Origin: an uncultured Phycisphaerales bacterium
Lineage (GTDB): Bacteria; Planctomycetota; Phycisphaerae; Phycisphaerales; UBA1924
Reading direction: 5' to 3'
Assembly (NCBI GenBank): GCA_937871915.1
Contig: CALMPG010000187.1
Coordinates: 17,203-81,202, forward strand
Length of the DNA: 64,000 bases
The position numbers and the translations under genes were made by a program. Every line of letters starts with the position of its first letter. Position 1 is the stretch's first letter. Below the pieces are notes generated by a model. The model saw nothing but the letters and a program-made list of their open reading frames with translations, was not told the origin of the DNA and searched no databases. Shown one piece after another: positions 8,524 through 16,553 of the stretch.

Positions 8524-9669
8524 CTATCGCCGCGCTGCCCCGCTCCCCACCGCCCGCGAGAACCGCACAGTCAATACCTCAAGATTCCGCATCGCCTCCC
8601 CGCTCCCGGACTTGTTCGCCGCGTCGGTTCGCACCGTCGCGTCGAACAGCCGCGCCGCCCGCACCGGCCCCGTCCCCCGCCCGATCGCCTCCAGCGCCTG
8701 CACCTTCCGGTCGAACTCCGGCCCGAATCCCCAGATCTTGAGCGGCTTGGTCAGCGACCTGATCGCCACCCCCTGCCTCACCGCCGCCGCGCTCAGGTGG
8801 ACCCGGCGCGCCGCTTCCATGTAGCTCCAGCACAGCGCCACCGGGTCGTGCCGCGACACTTCCACCAGTTGCCGCAGTTCCGCCAGCGTCGCCCCGACCC
8901 CCCGCCCCCCGATGAGCGCATCCTGGATCGCCCAGAACTCGTCCTCGCGCGTCATCCCCGTCATCCGCTCCACCAGCTCGCCCGTGATCGGCGCTCCCTC
9001 GCCCCCCGCCGCCAGCGCGAGTTTCTCCAGTTCCGTGTCGATCCGCCCGAGTTCGGTCCCGGTCGCCCCGATGAGCGCCGCCGCGGCTTTGGCATCGATC
9101 GTCGTCCGATGCGCGTCCTTGGCCCGCCTCTGCGCCCACGTCATCCCCTCCCCCTCGGCCACCGCCCCGGCTGGGATCTCCGCCCCGATTTTCCCCCCCG
9201 CCTTCTCCAGGTTCCCCGGCCGCCGCGCCGCCCCCCCGCCCACCCGCAGAACCAGCGTCGCCGAAGACGACGGCTCCGCCGCGTAGTTCTCCAGCACCTC
9301 GCGCGCCGTGTGCGGCACCGGCGCTCGCCTTCCCCCCCTCGGCGCGGGCTTGGCCGGCGCCTCGTCCCCCTCGGTCTCCTTGAGCAGCATCTCCGCGTTG
9401 TCCACCACCACCACCTTGTGCTGCTGCATCAGCCCGCACGAGCGACACTCGTCGAGCACATCCGCGATGATCCGCGGCCCCTGCTGCCCGTCGAAGCGGA
9501 TCGTGTCCACGCCGTCCGCGCCGTGCTGTTTGTTCAGCGCCGCCGCAAGCGCCTGCATCTTCTCATCTTGCAGGAACCGGTCCGACCCGTGCAGGATCAG
9601 CATCCGCGTCTCGGCCCCGAGAGCCCTGGTCGCGTCGCCCGCGCCGGATGGAGTTGAACGTCCCGCCAT
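8524..9669 (-). CDS. holA: DNA polymerase III delta subunit
   Basis: Clamp-loader subunit that opens the sliding clamp. The MLILHGSDRFLQDEKMQAL start region, the AEMLLKE segment, the basic SSATLVLRVG strand and the C-terminal helical part (LIGGRGVGATLAELRQL; then WSYMEAARRVHLSAAAV) follow the delta family. The length of 381 is a little above the usual 330-350 because of an insert near 110-160 rich in Arg/Gly/Ala. Start uncertain: the frame begins at 9669 (MAGRSTPSG), while the conserved part begins at an internal ATG near 9603 (MLILHGSD). It is transcribed divergently from the small acidic gene that follows. Confidence 0.9.
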   Translation of the reverse strand: MAGRSTPSGAGDATRALGAETRMLILHGSDRFLQDEKMQALAAALNKQHGADGVDTIRFDGQQGPRIIADVLDECRSCGLMQQHKVVVVDNAEMLLKETEGDEAPAKPAPRGGRRAPVPHTAREVLENYAAEPSSSATLVLRVGGGAARRPGNLEKAGGKIGAEIPAGAVAEGEGMTWAQRRAKDAHRTTIDAKAAAALIGATGTELGRIDTELEKLALAAGGEGAPITGELVERMTGMTREDEFWAIQDALIGGRGVGATLAELRQLVEVSRHDPVALCWSYMEAARRVHLSAAAVRQGVAIRSLTKPLKIWGFGPEFDRKVQALEAIGRGTGPVRAARLFDATVRTDAANKSGSGEAMRNLEVLTVRFSRAVGSGAARR

Positions 9670-9785
9670 GGGCCCAGTCTATCGTCGATCCGGCCCAGAG
9701 AGGGCCGACCGGCAGCGGGATTCGGGGCCCCCCGGACGCTCTACCATCCCTCCCCGCCAGACTCCCCAGCACAAGGACCATCCCC

Positions 9786-10289
9786 ATGCCCGAAGACGAA
9801 TACGAACCAGAAGACCTCGTTGACGGCGTGGACGAGGAAGACGACGACGAGGATGAGGGCGACGACGAGCCCACCACCGTCTTCGTCGCCATGACCCCCG
9901 GCAGAGACGCCGACGAGGCCTTCAAGGTCATCGCCGGCGTCTGCGATCGCCTCGGCATGGACGCCCAGCGCGTCTCCGGCAAGCAGGCCGGAGCCGAGGC
10001 GCTGTACGAGGCGATCGAGACCTCCGACTTCGCCATCATCGACGCCTCGGGCAAGCGCCCCTCCCTCGCCGAGGAACTCGACGTGGTCGGCCACGAGCTC
10101 GACCCCGCGTTCGTCCTCCTCATCGCCCGCGCCGGCTCGCCCCGCCTCCCCGAGCTCGAAGGCCGCACCATCCACTCCTACGCCGACAAGGGCGACCTGC
10201 GCGCCGTCGTCGAGCGTCACCTCAACACCATGATCGACGCCTGGCACGAGGGCGCGGTGGAGGATGACGGAGACGACGACGAGGAGTGA
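9786..10289 (+). CDS. acidic protein with nucleoside 2-deoxyribosyltransferase/TIR-like fold signature
   Basis: A 167-residue cytosolic protein. The first 32 residues and last 10 are almost all Asp/Glu; between them lies a compact alpha/beta domain. Its pattern, VFVAM at about 38, SDFAIIDASG near 80, EELDVVGHEL near 97, FVLLIAR near 110 and RTIHSYAD near 125, resembles the nucleoside deoxyribosyltransferase-like and TIR-like superfamily, where 'VaMpf', 'sD.vI.D.sg' and 'R.i.Y' recur. The usual catalytic Glu could be one of the EE pair near 97. The ATG at 9786 has AAGGA upstream. Fold assignment is by eye and enzymatic activity is not established. Confidence 0.6.
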   Translation: MPEDEYEPEDLVDGVDEEDDDEDEGDDEPTTVFVAMTPGRDADEAFKVIAGVCDRLGMDAQRVSGKQAGAEALYEAIETSDFAIIDASGKRPSLAEELDVVGHELDPAFVLLIARAGSPRLPELEGRTIHSYADKGDLRAVVERHLNTMIDAWHEGAVEDDGDDDEE

Positions 10290-10295
10290 GCCCGC

Positions 10296-11774
10296 CTACG
10301 CCGCGGAATCCAGCGTGAGCCGCATCCGCAGCACACCCGGAGCGGCAAGGCCGGCGTCGAGTTCGCCCCCGCAGGCCCGCGCCAGCGTCCTCGCAACCGC
10401 GAGCCCCAGCCCGAACCCACGCCGATCGTTGCGGGATTCGTCCTTCCGCCAGAACGGCTCGAACATGTGGGCGACGTCCGCTTCACCCAGGTCCGGGCCC
10501 GCGTTCGTGACCTCGACCGCGACCTTCCCTCCCTGTGCCGTGCCCCGCACCACCACCGGCTCATCCGCCGTCACCCGCCCATGGCGGAGCGCGTTGTCGA
10601 GCAGGTTGCCGACGATCGAGTCGATCGCCGCCTCTTCCACTCTGGCCGCGAGTCCCGGCTCACACTCCACCCGCACACACGAGGCCTCCCTGCCGTGCAT
10701 CGACGCCGCCCGCGCGGCCTGTTTCCCCAGGAGCCCGCCGAGGTCGGTTCGCAGTGCCGCGTCCGCCACCGAACGACCGGCCCCTGCCCGCGACAACCGC
10801 AGCAGCGTCTCGCACAGAGCCTGCGCCCGCGCCAGCACGCCCAGCGCCGAGTCGGCCGTCCGCGTCCATTCCTCGCTCGTGCGCGGCCGGCTCGCCGCCA
10901 CCTCCAGCAGCGACCGCAGCTCCGCGATGGGCGTGCGCAGCTCGTGGCTCGCCGCCGCGCCGAACCGCTTCTCGCGCTCGAAGGCCTCTTCAAGACGGCC
11001 CAGCAGCCCGCTCAGTTGCTCGGCGATCGGCCGCAGTTCGGCGGGCAACCCCGCCGCATCGAACCGCGTCCCCAGCATGTCCGGCCCGATGGCCCGCACA
11101 CGACGCGAGAGGTCGTTGAGCTCTCGCAGCCCTCGCGTGACGGCCCATCGCGCCGCACCGACGCTCGCCATCGCCATCGCCGCGCACACGCCCGCGATAC
11201 TCCACCCGATCAGCGACAGCGTCCGATCCAGCGGAGCCCGAGGAATCGCCACCAGGAGGCGGGCCTCGGGCGCGACAACGCCCGCAATAACCGGGGTCGT
11301 ATCCTCGAAATCGCGGGTGGGCACGAATCTCGCACTCGCCGCGCGTCCGCGCCGGCCATCGGGAAGATCCGCATCCCGCACGATCGCCCTCGCCCGACCA
11401 GGACCACCCTCGGCCCCTCCGAGTCCCGAGAGACTCTCGATCAGCGACGCGCCCGGCCAGTCCGCGCCGGTCAGCGAGGCCGATCGCTCCAGCACCCTCC
11501 AGCCCGCGCCCTCCCGCACCCACACCACGAAGTACTCGGCGTTGGTCCGGCGCGCGTACCCCGGCATCGTCTCGCCCGGCATGTCAACCTCCACCCTCGT
11601 GCCGTCGAAATGCGTCAGGCTCTGCAGCGCCGCCGCCCGTGCGTGCAGCGCATCGTCGAACTGCGAGGCCAGCGCCCGGCTCAGAACGACATAGAGCGCG
11701 GCCCCGCCCGCACACAGCACGCCCGCCATGCTCAGGGCCACCAGCAGGGCTGTGCGTCCACGGATGCTCGTCAT
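10296..11774 (-). CDS. membrane sensor histidine kinase of the cluster's two-component system
   Basis: A 492-residue inner-membrane kinase. Two transmembrane segments (about 8-28 and 185-205) flank an extracytoplasmic sensor; a HAMP-like linker follows, then HisKA with SHELRTPIAELRS near 275 and HATPase_c with NLLDNALRHG, and GFGLGLAVART. The ATG at 11774 overlaps the response regulator's stop in an ATGA, so translation is probably coupled; an upstream in-frame start at 11834 would lie inside the regulator gene. The partner regulator is immediately upstream. The ligand is unknown. Confidence 0.93.
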   Translation of the reverse strand: MTSIRGRTALLVALSMAGVLCAGGAALYVVLSRALASQFDDALHARAAALQSLTHFDGTRVEVDMPGETMPGYARRTNAEYFVVWVREGAGWRVLERSASLTGADWPGASLIESLSGLGGAEGGPGRARAIVRDADLPDGRRGRAASARFVPTRDFEDTTPVIAGVVAPEARLLVAIPRAPLDRTLSLIGWSIAGVCAAMAMASVGAARWAVTRGLRELNDLSRRVRAIGPDMLGTRFDAAGLPAELRPIAEQLSGLLGRLEEAFEREKRFGAAASHELRTPIAELRSLLEVAASRPRTSEEWTRTADSALGVLARAQALCETLLRLSRAGAGRSVADAALRTDLGGLLGKQAARAASMHGREASCVRVECEPGLAARVEEAAIDSIVGNLLDNALRHGRVTADEPVVVRGTAQGGKVAVEVTNAGPDLGEADVAHMFEPFWRKDESRNDRRGFGLGLAVARTLARACGGELDAGLAAPGVLRMRLTLDSAA

Positions 11775-12472
11775 GGCGCCCCATCCTTGAGCACGTACCC
11801 CACCTTCCGGCGCGTGTGGATCAGCGCCGGACACCCGCCCCCGCCCGCCGCGTCGAGCTTGCCGCGAAGCGCGGCCACCGCCGAGTCGATCGCGTTGGAG
11901 AACACCTGCGAGCGGTCGTCGTACAGGTGCTCCTCCAGTTCCGCCCGGCTCACCGGCGTGCCCGCCCGCGCGCCGAGATACTCCAGCAACGCGTACTCGC
12001 GCGGCGTGAGGTCAACGGGAACCATCGCATCCCCCGACCGCCTCATCCTCGCAACCTTCGCCGACGTGTCGATCGTCAGCGGGCCGACGGTGATCGTCGG
12101 CGACCGCTCGCCGTGCCTCCGACGGGTGAGCGATTGCACCCGCGCAATGAGTTCCTTGAACGCGAACGGCTTCACGAGATAGTCGTCGGCCCCCGCGCCC
12201 AGTCCGCGGACCTTGTCGTCGAGCGTGTCCCGGGCCGTGAGCATGAGCACCGCCGCCGCGATCCGCTTCTCTCGAAGCCGGGCGAGCACGGTGATTCCAT
12301 CCATCTCCGGCAGCATCCAATCCAGCACGATCACGTCGTAGTCCGTCGTCTGCGCGTGGATCAACCCGCGCTTCCCGTCGGCCACCGCGTCCACGGCGTA
12401 CCCCGCCTCGCGCAGCCCCTGGGCCAGCGAGTCGCGCAGCACGGCGGAATCTTCGACGATCAGAATGCGCAT
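11771..12472 (-). CDS. OmpR/PhoB-family response regulator
   Basis: A 233-residue DNA-binding regulator. The receiver domain has the acidic pair ED at 7-8, phospho-acceptor Asp51 (VLDWMLPEMDG), Thr79 and Lys101 (LVKPFAF). The winged-helix effector domain (about 130-230) carries the typical LTPREYALLEYL, and RRKVGYVL motif. It is the middle gene of a tight minus-strand set: the DUF347 gene ends 6 bases before its start and the kinase gene overlaps its stop by 4 bases. The likely targets are the surrounding transporter and DUF347 genes, by context only. Confidence 0.95.
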   Translation of the reverse strand: MRILIVEDSAVLRDSLAQGLREAGYAVDAVADGKRGLIHAQTTDYDVIVLDWMLPEMDGITVLARLREKRIAAAVLMLTARDTLDDKVRGLGAGADDYLVKPFAFKELIARVQSLTRRRHGERSPTITVGPLTIDTSAKVARMRRSGDAMVPVDLTPREYALLEYLGARAGTPVSRAELEEHLYDDRSQVFSNAIDSAVAALRGKLDAAGGGGCPALIHTRRKVGYVLKDGAP

Positions 12473-12478
12473 AGGAGA

Positions 12479-13300
12479 TCATTGGGCCTCCAGAGCCGCC
12501 GGCTCTCCTTCCGGGCGCGCCGGTTCGGGTGTTGGAATGGCGGGTGTCTTGTGCGGCCTGGCCCGCTGGGGGAACACCCACATCGCCGCCGCCATGAGGC
12601 CGAACAGGACCGCGAGGATCGCGGGACGGCTCAGGCCCATGCCGCCGCTCTGGGCGGGCTTGTCGAAGAGGTTTCCGAAGACCGCGCCCAGCGGGCGTGT
12701 AAGCACGAACGCCGCCCAGAAGAGGATGACGGCGTTCACCGCCCGGCAGTGGTGCAGCAGCAGGATGATCGCCAGCGCGGCCGCGATGACCACCGTGGAC
12801 CAGGCGTACCCGAGCCCGGCCACATCCGCGAACCAGTCGCCCAGGGCGGTGCCCAGCGTCTGCGAGAACGTGATCGTGAGCCAGTAGTAGAACTCCGACT
12901 TGCGGTCGGCGATGTCGTCGGCCGAGACCGACCCCACGTTCACCCGCCAGGCCACGAGCGAGCCCATGACCAGGCCCAGCAGCACAAGCGAGCCGCCCGT
13001 GTACCCGATCCCGATCGAGCGCGTGACGTAGTCGGCCAGCGTGGTGCCGGCCGTGGTCGAGGCGAGGATCGTCGCCCAGTACAGCCAGGGGTGGAACCGG
13101 CGCGCGCGCATCTGAACGAGGGTCAGCGCGAGGAACAGGGCGGCCAGAATCACCGTGGCGGCCAGATACCCGAGGCCGAGGTTCATGCTGACCTCGTTGC
13201 CGCCGACCTCGCCGAGGGTCGTGGCGAGAATCTTGATGACCCAGAACCCGGCGGTCGCCGCGGGAACCTTGCCGAATGTCGAGGACCGGTTGTGCCCCAT
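12479..13300 (-). CDS. DUF347 (COG4705) multi-pass membrane protein, copy 1
   Basis: A 273-residue inner-membrane protein with about eight hydrophobic segments arranged as four diverged repeats. Each repeat has a short polar motif inside the membrane part: KILATTLGEVGG (repeat 1), STTAGTTLADY (2), FSQTLGTALGDW (3) and RPLGAVFGNL (4); the regular Glu/Asp positions suggest a transport or ion-handling role, but the family has no established function that I can state. The start at 13300 follows AAAGGAA by 9 bases; a GTG at 13324 is less likely. It is co-directional with and 6 bases from the response regulator. A second copy lies at 14882-15640. Confidence 0.85.
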   Translation of the reverse strand: MGHNRSSTFGKVPAATAGFWVIKILATTLGEVGGNEVSMNLGLGYLAATVILAALFLALTLVQMRARRFHPWLYWATILASTTAGTTLADYVTRSIGIGYTGGSLVLLGLVMGSLVAWRVNVGSVSADDIADRKSEFYYWLTITFSQTLGTALGDWFADVAGLGYAWSTVVIAAALAIILLLHHCRAVNAVILFWAAFVLTRPLGAVFGNLFDKPAQSGGMGLSRPAILAVLFGLMAAAMWVFPQRARPHKTPAIPTPEPARPEGEPAALEAQ

Positions 13301-13465
13301 CGCCGTGATTCCTTTGCCGCCCACACACTCGCCGGGATGCCCCGTGGTGATCGGCGCCTCGTCCGCGGCCGCGAACGCCGCTCCCGCGGTTGATCACAAT
13401 CGTGCCGGCCACCGCGATTGAAACATGACGCCACCATGACGAGCGAGCGGCGGCTCCGTGCCCGA

Positions 13466-14785
13466 TCAACGCCCGGCCCTTCGCCCCGCCGTCAGCGCCA
13501 CCACACCCAACGCCGCCAGCGCCACCACCGCGAACCCCGCCCCGATCAGGAACGCGCCCGTCGGGCCGGACCGGTCCCAGGCCAGGCCCGCGACCAGGCT
13601 CGCCACCAGCGTGGTCAGCCCGGTGAGCGCGTAGAAGATGCCCATCGCCGCGCCCCGCCGCGCCCCGGGAGAATGATCGGAGATGAGCGCCTTTCCCACG
13701 CCGTCGGTGAGGGCCATGTAGATTCCATAGAGGGCCATCAGCGGCCACATGCCCCACGCGTGAGCCGCCGGGAGCAAGGCAAAGCCCGCGTACACAACCG
13801 CGTAGATCACCCATCCCACGGCGATGATCCGCCAGCGGCCGAGCCTGTCGCTCAGCGAGCCCGCGGGGTACGAAAGGGCGGCATAGGTGACGTTGAACAG
13901 CGCGTACACCATGACGACGGCCCACGGCGAATACCCCAGGTCGCTGGCTCGCAGCAGGATGAACGTGTCGCTGCTGTTGGCCAGAGAGAAGAGGACGAGC
14001 ACACCCAGCACCATCCAATACGAGCGCGGCAGCCGAACACGGACGGCGGTCTGCGCGCCCGTGGCCGTCGCCCCACCACGCGAGGCCCGGGCCGGCGCGG
14101 GCGCATCGGCCGTGGGCTGGGCCGCATCGGACTCCCGCACCAGGAGCGTGAGCAGGAAGGAGGCCAGCCCCAGTCCCGCGCCAACACCGAAGATGACGCG
14201 ATATATCCACGCGGGAGTCTGCGCGGCGGTGGCCGCGACTCCGGGGTGGGCGGACTTCGCGGGTGTCCCCGTCATCCACCAGAGCAGAAGCGCCGAGAGC
14301 AGCACCCCGGCCAGCGCGCCCGCCGTGTCGAGCGCACGGTGCACGCCAAAGGCCCGCCCGCGCTGGTCGGCCTCGACGGCCCCGGCGATCATGGCATCGC
14401 GCGGCGCGCTCCGAAGCCCCTTGCCGAATCGGTCCAGCAGCCGCCCGCCGAGCACGACGCCCCAGCCGGTCGCCACCGCGATCATCGCTTTTCCCAGCAT
14501 CGGCAGGGCGTACCCCACCCGTATCCACACCACCCGCCGCCCGCTCCGATCGCTGCGAAACCCCGCGAAGGCCGTCAGCACCGACACGATCAGCACCGCC
14601 CCGCCCTCGACGATGCCCAGCTGGGCCTTGGATGATCCCAGCACCCCCACCAGGAACAACGCCAGCAGCGGGTAGATCATCTCGCCCGACACGTCGGCCA
14701 GGAACGACACCCAGCTCAGCAGCCACACGGCCCTCGGCAGGGGCGGGCGGGTTGGGTCACGCGGCCGGTGGGGTGTCTCAGGCAC
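13466..14785 (-). CDS. major facilitator superfamily transporter
   Basis: A 439-residue inner-membrane protein with 12 predicted helices. The MFS loop 2-3 signature appears as GFRSDRSGRRVVW near 75, and a second copy, SLSDRLGRWRII, lies near 315. Helix 5 has RDAMIAGAVEADQRGRAFG, similar to drug or sugar efflux members. It sits between the two DUF347 genes on the same strand. The substrate cannot be read from the sequence. Confidence 0.9.
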   Translation of the reverse strand: MPETPHRPRDPTRPPLPRAVWLLSWVSFLADVSGEMIYPLLALFLVGVLGSSKAQLGIVEGGAVLIVSVLTAFAGFRSDRSGRRVVWIRVGYALPMLGKAMIAVATGWGVVLGGRLLDRFGKGLRSAPRDAMIAGAVEADQRGRAFGVHRALDTAGALAGVLLSALLLWWMTGTPAKSAHPGVAATAAQTPAWIYRVIFGVGAGLGLASFLLTLLVRESDAAQPTADAPAPARASRGGATATGAQTAVRVRLPRSYWMVLGVLVLFSLANSSDTFILLRASDLGYSPWAVVMVYALFNVTYAALSYPAGSLSDRLGRWRIIAVGWVIYAVVYAGFALLPAAHAWGMWPLMALYGIYMALTDGVGKALISDHSPGARRGAAMGIFYALTGLTTLVASLVAGLAWDRSGPTGAFLIGAGFAVVALAALGVVALTAGRRAGR

Positions 14786-14881
14786 GGGTGCTCAACACTA
14801 CGGCGGCCGCGCGCATCTTGGGCTCAACATTGATGCTCGATGGTCGCGCCGGGTGGGCACGCCCGATCCGCGGCGTTCCGC

Positions 14882-15640
14882 TCAATGCGCTCCCCGCGCC
14901 GGCTTGTGCGGAAACACCAGAATGCAGATCGCGATCAGCACGATCAGCACGCCCGAGGCGGCATAGCGGCTCATCGCCAGGCCGCCCGCCGCAAGCGGCT
15001 TGTCGAGCAGGTCCCCGACCACCGCGCCGAGCGGCCGCGTCAGCACGAACGCCGCCCAGAACAGCAGCGTCCGAGACACCCGCGTGAAGTAGTACGCGCC
15101 GGCCACGATGGCCAGGAGCCCGCCGAACACCCCCGCCCCGCCCGCGTACCCGAACCCGAGCGAGTCGGCCGTCCAGTCGCCCAGGGCCGTGCCCAGGGTC
15201 TGGGAGAACATGATGGTGACCCAGTAGAAAACCTCGGTCCTGGGCGCCCTGACCGACTCGACGGATATCGAGCCGAGCGTGAGGTACCACGCCGCCAGCG
15301 AGCCGCCCAGGAGCGCGACAAGAATCGCCGTGCCGCCCGGATATCCGATCCCCATCTCCCGCGTCGCGAAATCGGCGAGGGTTGTGCCCACCGTGGTCGT
15401 GGCCACGATGGTCGTCCAGTACAGCACGGGATGGAACTTGCTCGCCAGGATCTGCGCCACCACCACCCCGGCGAACAACACCGCGAAGATCGCCGTGCCG
15501 GCCAGGTATCCGAGGCCCATCGACATCGACACCGAATCGCCGCCCGTCTCGCCCAGGGTGGTTGCCAGGATCTTCAGGATCCAGAACCCCAGCGTGACCT
15601 GCGGCACCTTCGCGACGATGTCCCGTGCGGTCGCGTCCAT
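14882..15640 (-). CDS. DUF347 (COG4705) multi-pass membrane protein, copy 2
   Basis: A 252-residue paralogue of the DUF347 protein at 12479-13300, with the same four intramembrane motifs (KILATTLGETGG, TTTVGTTLADF, FSQTLGTALGDW, RPLGAVVGDL). Repeat 4 keeps Asp where copy 1 has Asn. The ATG at 15640 is set by GGAGGAA 8 bases upstream; the frame extends to 15751 without conserved sequence. It lies 97 bases upstream of the MFS gene and downstream of the PepSY-like gene, all on one strand. Confidence 0.85.
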   Translation of the reverse strand: MDATARDIVAKVPQVTLGFWILKILATTLGETGGDSVSMSMGLGYLAGTAIFAVLFAGVVVAQILASKFHPVLYWTTIVATTTVGTTLADFATREMGIGYPGGTAILVALLGGSLAAWYLTLGSISVESVRAPRTEVFYWVTIMFSQTLGTALGDWTADSLGFGYAGGAGVFGGLLAIVAGAYYFTRVSRTLLFWAAFVLTRPLGAVVGDLLDKPLAAGGLAMSRYAASGVLIVLIAICILVFPHKPARGAH

Positions 15641-15799
15641 GGTCGTGATTCCTCCGCCCGCGATCGCCAAACTCCGAGGGCGTCTGTCGGGTGTGTGGGT
15701 TGGTCGGGAGTTCGGGAACGGTACGAACGCCCGGCCGAGCCCGCCGGGCACGGGTGAGGTGCCCGGCGACTCGACCAGCGCCGGACGTCGCGGTCCGGC

Positions 15800-16387
15800 T
15801 CAGTCCTTGTCGCCATGCTTCCCGTCGTGATTCTCTCCCTTCCCGCGCTCCTCGTGCTTCGACTCGTCCTCGACGGCGCCCGACGCGTCAACCCTCACCT
15901 CGTGCTTCTTCCCGTCGATGACCACCTCGATCTCGTAGAACATCCTGGTCACCGCGAACGGATTCGTGAACGTCGCCTTGGGGTAGTCCTTCTTCAGCGC
16001 GGCCAGGGTCGCCGCCGGGAGCTTGGCCTCCGTGGTGGCCCTCTCCGTCTCCTTCAGGTCGCCCGCGGTCGAGAAGATCGCCGCGCACTTCACCGCGCCC
16101 TCGGTGTACTCGACCTCATACTGCACCACGTCCTCGTCGTCCTCTTCCTTGACGACCTTGGTGATGTTCTTGGCGTCTCCGGCAAGTCTCACGGCAGCCG
16201 CCCGAACGGCCTCGGGTGCCTTGTCCAGCGCGATGACTTCTTCCTCGTCTCCCTCGTTCTCCTCGGCCTTGGGCTGGCCGTGTCCGGCGGGCGGCTGGGC
16301 CTGCCCCGATTGCGCCAGCGCCCACGCCCCCGCCCCGCCCATCAACGCCAGCGAGACAAATCCGATCGACAGTCTTCGAGTGTCCAT
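15800..16387 (-). CDS. secreted PepSY-like domain protein
   Basis: A 195-residue exported protein. Residues 1-25 form a signal peptide (MDTRRLSIGFVSLALMGGAGAWALAQ). After an acidic linker the protein holds two PepSY-like segments: one near 65-110 (VVQYEVEYTEGAVKCAA) and one near 130-170 (FYEIEVVIDGKKHEVRVD), followed by a charged tail rich in His, Lys, Asp and Glu. PepSY-like proteins are often found beside two-component systems and may sense or inhibit in the periplasm. The ATG at 16387 has AGGAGACC upstream. It is the first gene of the minus-strand cluster 16387-10296. Confidence 0.8.
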   Translation of the reverse strand: MDTRRLSIGFVSLALMGGAGAWALAQSGQAQPPAGHGQPKAEENEGDEEEVIALDKAPEAVRAAAVRLAGDAKNITKVVKEEDDEDVVQYEVEYTEGAVKCAAIFSTAGDLKETERATTEAKLPAATLAALKKDYPKATFTNPFAVTRMFYEIEVVIDGKKHEVRVDASGAVEDESKHEERGKGENHDGKHGDKD

Positions 16388-16553
16388 TCGAGGTCTCCTG
16401 TTTTTCCGACGACGTCGCCGTCGTCTCCGCGTGCGATCATCGGCGGGAACCGCGTCCCGCCATGCCGGGATCATGGCGCCCGAATCTCCCGAAACATGAC
16501 GCGAGCATGACGCCGATTCTCTCGTGCGCCCGCTCACCGGTTCACGCACCGAA

